This document shows, in pieces, positions 6,452 to 11,033 of a stretch of 11,033 nt of DNA. The stretch spans positions 1 to 11,033 of the forward strand of contig CAIKKV010000071.1 in the NCBI GenBank assembly GCA_903828035.1, in the 5' to 3' direction. Every line of letters begins with the position of its first letter. The first letter of the stretch is position 1. The notes under the pieces were generated by a model. It searched no databases and was not told where the DNA came from. It worked only from the letters and a program-made list of their open reading frames with translations. Both the position numbers and the translations under genes were made by a program. Source of the DNA: an uncultured bacterium (GTDB lineage Bacteria > Verrucomicrobiota > Kiritimatiellia > CAIKKV01).

Positions 6452-8305
6452 TCAGATCGTCGGCGTCAGGGTTGGGGTCAGCGGCACCAGCTCCTCGCCG
6501 GATTCGGCCAGGATGCGGGCCGTGACAAAGATCAGGAGGTTCTTCTGGTCGTTGCTCTTCTGGTCGTACCGGAAGAGGGCGCCCAGGAAAGGGATCGAGC
6601 CCAGGATCGGCACCTTGTGCACCTGGTGATCCTGGCTGGAGGTGATCAGGCCTCCCATCACCACCGTGTCGCCGCTCCGGACCGCCACCTTGGTTTCAAT
6701 CTCGCTGCGGCGGAAAATCGGAAGCTTCAGGACGGAGAGGCCGTTCGACGAAACCGCGCTGCTGCCGCTGTTGTTATTGTTGTTGCCGCTGTCGCCCGAG
6801 CCCACGTTGTAATACTCGAAGCGGACAAACTCGCTGATCTCGGGCTTGAGATTCAGCGTGACCGTCTGGCGGTCCGCGCCCACGCTCGGGGTCACTTCCA
6901 GCAGGATGCCCAGCTCTTCCTTCGTCGGCTCGCCTTCCGGAACCAGCTGGGAGGTATACGTGTTTCCTTGCGTGGTGTTGCCGCCCGAAAGGACCTGCTG
7001 CAGCCCGAAGTTCTCAAAGTACAGGAAGTCCTCGCCGATCCGGATGCGCGCGGGCTGGTTGTTCAAGGTCGTCACGCGCGGCACCGAGAGGGTCTGCGCC
7101 TTGCCGGATTCTTCCAGGGCCTGGATGATCACTTCAAACATCGTGGACGAGAGCAGCCCCTGGTAGGCCAGGGTGGCGTCGAGGGTCGGGCTGGCAACCG
7201 TGCCGGTCTGCACGATCTTGCCGGGCTGGAGCACCGCCTGCGGATTCTCGTGGCCGCTGGACTTGAACTCCAGGGCGCGCGTGTTCCAGTTGACGCCCAG
7301 TTCGCGCAGGTCGCTCAGGCTGGTGCTGATGAAGCGCGCCTCGATGAGCACCTGCGGGGGCGTCACGTCCAGCGCCTCGATCAGGTCCTCGATCAGGTGC
7401 AGGTTCTCCCGCGTGTTCTTGACGATCAGCACATGGGTGTCGCGGTCGAACATGATGTCGGTGCCCGCATCGTGCGGCACGAACTTTTCAATGGCCGTCA
7501 GCAGCGAGATCCCGGCTCCGTCGTCGCCCGCCTTATCGATCGAGGAAAGGCCCTTGCGCAGCTTGTACAGGCGCGTCACCAGGGGCGTGGAATCCACGGA
7601 CGCCGTGCGCTTCGTCACCCAGATCAGGCTTTCGCCGACGTAAAAGCTGACGTCCAGGTTGCGGGCGGCGTAATCGAGCACCTCGCGCAGCGGCACATTG
7701 GTGACGCTCATGGTCAGCTTCTGCCCGCCGGCGATCGAGTCGTCGGCGATGATGTTGATGGCCGCATTCGAGGCCGTGGACTGCGTGAGGGCCATGATGA
7801 ACACGTTCAGGTCCGCCCCTTCGAGCGACAGCGAGACCGGCAGGGACAGCATGCCTTCGGCCTTGTTGTCGGGCGTGCGGATCACGGTCGAGGGCGCTTC
7901 CACCACCCGCCGCGTGCGGTAGGAATCCGGCACCAGCTGGTTGTCCTTCACCTCCTGGATCATCTTGTCCTGATGCACGGGAATCGCCGGCTTCAACTCC
8001 TTGTCGCGCTGCGCCACCATCCGGGTCAGGACCGAGGTCCGCAGCTCTTCCAGGCCGGGGGTGTTCGAGTTCATCCGGGCCTGCTCCGCCAGGGCCAGCA
8101 GGGCGTCATTGTAGCGGCCCTGATCCCGATCGGCCCGCGCCTTCACCATCAGGGCCGCCTCGGCCGCCACCACGGCCTTGGCCGGGACCGGCTGGGCCCC
8201 GTCCGGCCGGGTGGTCTTGCACCCGAAAGGGGCGATCGCCGCCGCCAACAACCCCACGAACAGGATCGCGAAACGCGATCCCCTGCGCACTCCGAACTTT
8301 ATCAT
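6452..8305 (-). CDS. Outer-membrane secretin (PilQ/GspD family) with an unusual N-terminal region
   Basis: This 617-residue outer-membrane secretin forms the channel for a pilus or secreted proteins. Residues 1-29 are an export signal ending APFGC; Cys29 could be lipidated, although Pro at -3 and Phe at -2 fit the lipobox poorly. Residues about 45-100 are helical and TPR-like (DQGRYNDALLALAEQA). An STN/N0-type domain lies at about 155-232 (LPVSLSLEGADLNVFI, VPLREVLDYAAR) and an N1-type module at about 243-315 (RLYKLRKG, THVLIVKNTRENLHLIEDLIEALD). The secretin core spans about 317-600, with VLIEARFIS, LGVNW (336-340), QTLSVPRVTTLNNQPARI, GILLEVTP, SGDTVVMGGL and the signature VPILGSIPFLGALFR (565-579). 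A Ser/Gly/Asn-rich loop at 502-522 contains five consecutive Asn. GGAG lies 8 bases before the ATG. The gene follows the pilin-like gene by 17 bases and precedes the PilM-PilN gene by one base. In proteobacterial pilMNOPQ operons the secretin comes last; here it is second. PilQ versus GspD is not decided. Confidence 0.95.
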   Translation of the reverse strand: MIKFGVRRGSRFAILFVGLLAAAIAPFGCKTTRPDGAQPVPAKAVVAAEAALMVKARADRDQGRYNDALLALAEQARMNSNTPGLEELRTSVLTRMVAQRDKELKPAIPVHQDKMIQEVKDNQLVPDSYRTRRVVEAPSTVIRTPDNKAEGMLSLPVSLSLEGADLNVFIMALTQSTASNAAINIIADDSIAGGQKLTMSVTNVPLREVLDYAARNLDVSFYVGESLIWVTKRTASVDSTPLVTRLYKLRKGLSSIDKAGDDGAGISLLTAIEKFVPHDAGTDIMFDRDTHVLIVKNTRENLHLIEDLIEALDVTPPQVLIEARFISTSLSDLRELGVNWNTRALEFKSSGHENPQAVLQPGKIVQTGTVASPTLDATLAYQGLLSSTMFEVIIQALEESGKAQTLSVPRVTTLNNQPARIRIGEDFLYFENFGLQQVLSGGNTTQGNTYTSQLVPEGEPTKEELGILLEVTPSVGADRQTVTLNLKPEISEFVRFEYYNVGSGDSGNNNNNSGSSAVSSNGLSVLKLPIFRRSEIETKVAVRSGDTVVMGGLITSSQDHQVHKVPILGSIPFLGALFRYDQKSNDQKNLLIFVTARILAESGEELVPLTPTLTPTI

Positions 8306-8322
8306 GTGTCTGACTCCGAACT
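8289..8322. repeat. 10-base direct repeat flanking the secretin start codon
   Basis: ACTCCGAACT occurs at 8289-8298 and again at 8313-8322, with starts 24 bases apart. One copy is inside the first codons of the secretin gene. The other sits in the 17-base gap and supplies the GGAG ribosome-binding core on the minus strand. It lies where the A+T-rich pilin gene meets the G+C-rich remainder of the operon. A short local duplication or chance are both possible. Confidence 0.5.
8314..8317 (-). promoter_or_regulatory. Ribosome binding site of the secretin gene
   Basis: GGAG on the minus strand is 8 bases before the ATG at 8305. It supports that start, which leads straight into a positive, then hydrophobic, export signal. 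Confidence 0.5.
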
Positions 8323-9054
8323 CTAAGGTTCAAAATGATCAACGGGTTTCATTCCAGGGTCCGTTATCGGAACTTCCCACAAAAAAGCACAACGGAAAAT
8401 ATTGCCTGCATAAGATACGTTAATAGTTAAACCTTGCTTTATTGAATCAGAGCTTCCCGGTGGCGTGTACTCCCAAAGTTGTTCCCGCCAATGATGAAAA
8501 CATCGAATCATGGGGAAGAAAATCTGACTATAGGGTTGATGTTCACTTGCATTGTCCCCGTTTAGCATCTGCGACGTTTTGACTTCCTTCCAACTCGCGC
8601 CTGAAGACAGATTAGTGATGCCGCTTGAACCATAAGGCCATGAACAATCTGCACCCGAAAACTCATAAAAATAACTGCTCTTTTTGTTGTTGGATCCCGG
8701 TATAATATCATCGGTTTCGTCGAACATATTCGGGTCCTTTGCCAACACAATGTCCGCAGGCTTTGACCCGTCAACACCATCGCTTTTATCCGACTTACAC
8801 GCAAAAGAACTGGGTGAACTCATGTATTTTGGAGTTAAATCAGAAAGCTTGTCTGGAAGTTGTTCATTCCCAAAATCTTGCCTGTAGGTAGTCAGTGCAA
8901 CTGCAAATTGCTTTAAATTGTTCTCGCAATGCGTTTGCCTAGCCTTTTCCCGAACTCTTGTAATAGCAGGCAAAAGAAGCCCCGCCAAAAGGCCAATGAT
9001 GGCGATCACCACCAGCAATTCAATCAAGGTAAAGGCGTGAATTTGTCTTTTCAT
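8323..9054 (-). CDS. Type IV pilin-like / major pseudopilin protein
   Basis: This 243-residue protein has a type III (prepilin peptidase) signal: leader MKRQIHA followed by [20 protein letters not shown], with the conserved Glu at position 5 of the mature protein. Cleavage should fall between Ala7 and Phe8; Ala replaces the usual Gly at -1. The mature protein would be about 236 residues, larger than a typical major pilin, with cysteines at 43, 86, 137, 185 and 222. The C-terminal half has a Trp/His/Cys-rich segment ([15 protein letters not shown]) and [11 protein letters not shown], a style I associate with large pseudopilin-like proteins of the Verrucomicrobiota/Lentisphaerota type. It should be the subunit assembled by the downstream machinery. 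I chose the ATG at 9054 because it gives a normal short leader and a leader RNA of about 38 bases from the predicted promoter; a GTG at 9084 would add ten residues. The gene is markedly A+T-rich compared with all neighbours. Stop is TAG. Confidence 0.9.
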   Translation of the reverse strand: MKRQIHAFTLIELLVVIAIIGLLAGLLLPAITRVREKARQTHCENNLKQFAVALTTYRQDFGNEQLPDKLSDLTPKYMSSPSSFACKSDKSDGVDGSKPADIVLAKDPNMFDETDDIIPGSNNKKSSYFYEFSGADCSWPYGSSGITNLSSGASWKEVKTSQMLNGDNASEHQPYSQIFFPMIRCFHHWREQLWEYTPPGSSDSIKQGLTINVSYAGNIFRCAFLWEVPITDPGMKPVDHFEP

Positions 9055-9088
9055 GGGTCGCACCAGATTAAGGGAGCCTTTCACATTC

Positions 9089-9110
9089 TAGGTCTAAAAT
9101 AATAGACCTA
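9089..9110. repeat. 8-base inverted repeat centred on the operon's -10 element (candidate operator)
   Basis: TAGGTCTA (9089-9096) and TAGACCTA (9103-9110) are perfect inverted copies separated by the six bases AAATAA. The repeat covers the predicted -10 hexamer and approximate transcription start of the minus-strand promoter, a typical place for a dimeric repressor site. As RNA it would start near or inside the hairpin, so a DNA-level role is more likely than a terminator. Confidence 0.6.
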
Positions 9111-9127
9111 AAGAAAAGCGGTGGCAA
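9099..9127 (-). promoter_or_regulatory. Predicted sigma70-type promoter of the pilus/secretion operon
   Basis: On the minus strand TTGCCA (9127-9122) is followed by a 17-base spacer and TATTAT (9104-9099). Each hexamer matches the consensus at five of six positions and the spacing is optimal. Transcription would begin near 9092, giving a leader of about 38 bases before the ATG at 9054. The -10 element lies inside an inverted repeat, so the promoter may be repressible. This is predicted from sequence alone. Confidence 0.55.
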
Positions 9128-9196
9128 CCCATTTAATCCACGATAAAATATAATAAAAGAGGGGTGAAAATCGTTTTACTGTCTTATCCGCTCTTC

Positions 9197-9216
9197 CAGA
9201 ACGCGCAAATGTTCTG
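9197..9216. repeat. 6-base inverted repeat with 8-base centre
   Basis: CAGAAC (9197-9202) and GTTCTG (9211-9216) flank GCGCAAAT. The site is 64 bases before the exported-protein start and about 70 bases upstream of the operon's -35 element. It could be an activator or repressor site for either gene, but arms this short can arise by chance. The GAAC-N8-GTTC spacing differs from the GAAC-N4-GTTC of Gram-positive LexA boxes. Confidence 0.35.
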
Positions 9217-9229
9217 TATGGCTTTTTCG

Positions 9230-9239
9230 CGCTCGAGCG
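9230..9239. repeat. 10-base perfect palindrome
   Basis: CGCTCGAGCG is self-complementary without a spacer and lies 41 bases before the ATG at 9280, where a regulator of the exported-protein gene could bind. In G+C-rich DNA such a palindrome is only mildly unexpected. Confidence 0.3.
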
Positions 9240-9279
9240 TTTATCCTAGATATTTACAACCCCCCACGTGCGGCGGACC

Positions 9280-11033
9280 ATGAGGCTTCGGCAGATATTT
9301 CTTTTGGCGGCGGCGATCGGAGCCACCGGCATTACGGCCCCGGCCGTAACCCCGCGGTGGGAGCATGAAAACTATCCCTGCCGCATCCAGTTCGCGTGCA
9401 CCTTCGCCACCAACGGGGTTGCCCTGCTCCCCTTCTACCACAAGGACCTGGGCTTCGAGCCCGACGCTTTCCAGATCACGGGCCCCCCGCCCGGCAACGA
9501 CGTGCTGCCCTGGCGCCTGCTGGGCAAATCGCCCGACCGCACGCTCGTCCTGGTTCAGCTCGCCCAGCCCGTCAACCGCACCGTTTCAATCCAGGCCTAT
9601 GCGGCCCCGGCCGGCGTGCCCCGGGCCAACCAGGACCCGGATCTGAAAGCCACCTTCCCCATCTCGGTCATCATCCAGCCCATCAGCTCCCGTTTCCGCG
9701 GAACCCCCAACACGGTCGAGCGCCTGCTCTACATGCAGCAGTCCATCACCCGCCCGGGCCGCATCCTGCCCGCGGCCGGCTTTCCCCCGTCCCTCCCCCG
9801 CGATGAGCACGCCACCGTGCTCAAGCTCTGCACCTACGTCCTCTGCCCCGGGGAGGGGGCCTACGGCTTTCGCGCCACAAGCACCCGGATTGTCGCCGGC
9901 ACCGTGAACGGGGCCCCCCTCACGAACGGGCATTCGATCATGAACGGCCCTGACTGCGTCCCCGTCCAGCTCCTCACCGCCGCCCCCGACGGGCAGACCG
10001 ACGTCACCCTGGAATGGCGCCCCCCGGGCGCGCCGGATTACCAGCCGATCCCGCTCTCCGCCTTCGCCGGCCCCGCGCTGGCCGTTCCCCGCAAAGTGGA
10101 GCGGATCGACCGCACCCTGCAGCCGCAATTCGAGGCGGACACCGACACGCCTTACGGATTCCGGTACATGCCGGGCGTCTTCTATCCCCTCACGCTGACC
10201 GACCGCAGCGAAAACTGGCTCCCCTATGAAATGAACGAAACCTGGGTGTTCGAAAACGGCGCCTCCGACACCAACGGCAACGCGACCCACACCTTCACCA
10301 ACGAAGGGCCCCACGCCATCACGCTGGCGCTGGGCGACGAACTGGGCTTCACCACGTCCCTCACCCATGTGGTGAGCTGGGAAAGCGCCATTCCCAAGCG
10401 CCACCTCCTGTCGGCCGTGCCCTTCCCCATGGCCACCGCCTGGTTCCGCTCCGACATCCTGGAGCCGGCGCTCCTCACCCAGGGCAACTGGCCCGCCTCC
10501 CTTGAGCTGCGCCTCACCACGCGCCTGACCCGGCTCGCCGGCTCCAACGAGCTGAACTCCACGCGCATCCCCCCCACGCACTCGCCCCGCATCACGCGCC
10601 TCGCCGCCTGCCCGGCCGCCGATTTCGACACCCTGGAGTGGTCCCTCTCCCACCTGGGCGTCGTGCTGACCAACGGGATCTTCGCCGCCCTTCATCCGCC
10701 GTTCCCCTCGCGCCCCGTCCGGCTGGCCGTGGACCGGCTGGAAGATGATTCCGGCCGGCAGCTCGTCTACGTCGTTCCGCGCCGGCCCGCCGCGTTCATG
10801 GCGCCGTCCGCCCCCACGAACGCCCCGCTGATGCTGATCGACGATTTCATCACGTCCCGCGCCGCGCCCGATCCCTCGGGAACGCCCGAAGGCTTTTCCC
10901 CGCTGCTCGCCGACGCGCTCGGCGAACCGGTCCGCATCCTCCCGCTTTCGGACTGGCGCGAAGCGTCCGACACCTGGAAACCGATCCTCAAAATGGCCGA
11001 AGTGCCGGGGCTGGCCTCGACCTCGACGCCCTC
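9280..11033 (+). CDS. Large exported protein with a PKD-like domain and an SGNH-like block (3' end outside the window)
   Basis: The frame is open from the ATG at 9280 to the window edge: 584 codons with no stop. The N-terminus MRLRQIFLLAAAIGATGITAPA is a Sec signal peptide, probably cleaved after Ala20 or Ala22. A beta-rich region follows (about 25-260). Its segment at about 190-260, with GAYGF, VNGAPLTNG, VTLEWRPPG and IPLSAF, vaguely resembles a PA14-type fold. Residues about 318-366 look PKD-like (ETWVFENGAS, THTFTNEGPHAITLALGDE). From about 516 the protein resembles the start of an SGNH hydrolase (LMLIDDFITSR, GFSPLLADALGEPVRI), with Phe where the catalytic Ser would be. Cysteines at 34/40 and 184/189 could form disulfides. 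An in-frame stop at 9247-9249 limits the start; GTG at 9268 is an alternative, and no strong ribosome binding site is seen. Codon composition is G+C-rich like the left part of the window. Export is secure; molecular function is unknown. It may be surface-exposed or a substrate of the divergent system. Confidence 0.8.
   Translation, partial: MRLRQIFLLAAAIGATGITAPAVTPRWEHENYPCRIQFACTFATNGVALLPFYHKDLGFEPDAFQITGPPPGNDVLPWRLLGKSPDRTLVLVQLAQPVNRTVSIQAYAAPAGVPRANQDPDLKATFPISVIIQPISSRFRGTPNTVERLLYMQQSITRPGRILPAAGFPPSLPRDEHATVLKLCTYVLCPGEGAYGFRATSTRIVAGTVNGAPLTNGHSIMNGPDCVPVQLLTAAPDGQTDVTLEWRPPGAPDYQPIPLSAFAGPALAVPRKVERIDRTLQPQFEADTDTPYGFRYMPGVFYPLTLTDRSENWLPYEMNETWVFENGASDTNGNATHTFTNEGPHAITLALGDELGFTTSLTHVVSWESAIPKRHLLSAVPFPMATAWFRSDILEPALLTQGNWPASLELRLTTRLTRLAGSNELNSTRIPPTHSPRITRLAACPAADFDTLEWSLSHLGVVLTNGIFAALHPPFPSRPVRLAVDRLEDDSGRQLVYVVPRRPAAFMAPSAPTNAPLMLIDDFITSRAAPDPSGTPEGFSPLLADALGEPVRILPLSDWREASDTWKPILKMAEVPGLASTSTP

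Larger units (their letters stand above)
9055..9279. other. Divergent intergenic regulatory region (225 bases)
   Basis: This gap separates the start of the minus-strand secretion/pilus operon from the start of the plus-strand exported-protein gene. It is A+T-rich in its left and middle parts: 9121-9180 has 20 G+C of 60. It contains one well-formed minus-strand promoter, three inverted repeats and an exact TATAAT on the plus strand at 9149-9154. That TATAAT has no convincing -35 partner, so I do not call a plus-strand promoter. I see no small open reading frame or RNA gene in it. Confidence 0.7.

Noticed and set aside
5657..8326. An 889-codon open frame on the plus strand opposite the secretin and PilM-PilN genes.
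   Set aside because: Same reason: low-complexity His/Arg/Gln/Ala composition, no domains, and complete overlap with two certain genes.
9082..9084. GTG at 9084 as the start of the pilin-like gene.
   Set aside because: It would lengthen the leader by ten residues and lies within about ten bases of the predicted transcript start. The ATG at 9054 gives a standard prepilin leader.
9112..9142. A sigma54 promoter for the pilin gene, because TGG and TTGCC occur on the minus strand.
   Set aside because: GG and GC are 12 bases apart in one alignment and 8-9 in the other; sigma54 needs 10. The sigma70-type pair fits much better.
9149..9154. An exact TATAAT on the plus strand as the promoter of the exported-protein gene.
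   Set aside because: No -35-like hexamer lies 15-19 bases upstream and there is no extended -10. In A+T-rich DNA the hexamer alone is weak evidence.
9586..10695. A 369-codon minus-strand frame inside the exported-protein gene.
   Set aside because: Gly/Arg/Val-rich with no domain. The plus-strand frame has a signal peptide and a PKD-like segment and is the convincing gene.

Overview
The window comes from a high-G+C bacterial chromosome. The N-terminal signature of the pilin-like gene and a type IV pilus/type II secretion-like operon with fused parts suggest the Planctomycetota-Verrucomicrobiota-Chlamydiota group, most plausibly Verrucomicrobiota or Kiritimatiellota. That placement is inference from protein style, not from a marker gene.

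Layout. Bases 1-1556 (+) hold the 3' part of typA/bipA, a translational GTPase whose N-terminus lies outside the window. It converges, with a 9-base gap, on a compact six-gene minus-strand operon running from 9054 down to 1566. In transcription order the operon encodes: a type IV pilin-like protein (9054-8323), a secretin with a possible lipobox (8305-6452), a PilM-PilN fusion (6450-4777), a PilO-like protein (4766-3939), a membrane-anchored PilP/GspC-like protein (3926-3342) and the GspE/PilB assembly ATPase (3341-1566). Gaps between these genes are 0-17 bases. Bases 9055-9279 are a divergent intergenic region with a good sigma70-type promoter for the operon; an 8-base inverted repeat is centred on its -10 element. 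From 9280 to the right edge (+) runs an open reading frame of more than 584 codons for a large exported protein. Its stop codon lies beyond the window.

How the genes fit together. The ATPase, the fused actin-like/PilN protein, the PilO-like protein, the PilP/GspC-like protein and the secretin together form a trans-envelope machine. It would assemble the pilin-like subunit into a pilus or pseudopilus. No inner-membrane platform protein (PilC/GspF) and no prepilin peptidase are encoded here. The operon is closed on both sides by genes on the other strand, so those parts must be elsewhere. The divergent exported protein could be a secretion substrate or surface partner, but only its position suggests this.

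Base composition. The pilin-like gene and its upstream region are far more A+T-rich than the rest. Hand-counted 60-base lines give 20-28 G+C per 60 there, while lines in the flanking genes commonly exceed 38 per 60. This suggests a replaced or recently acquired pilin gene inside an otherwise native operon. No RNA genes, insertion sequences or CRISPR arrays were seen.
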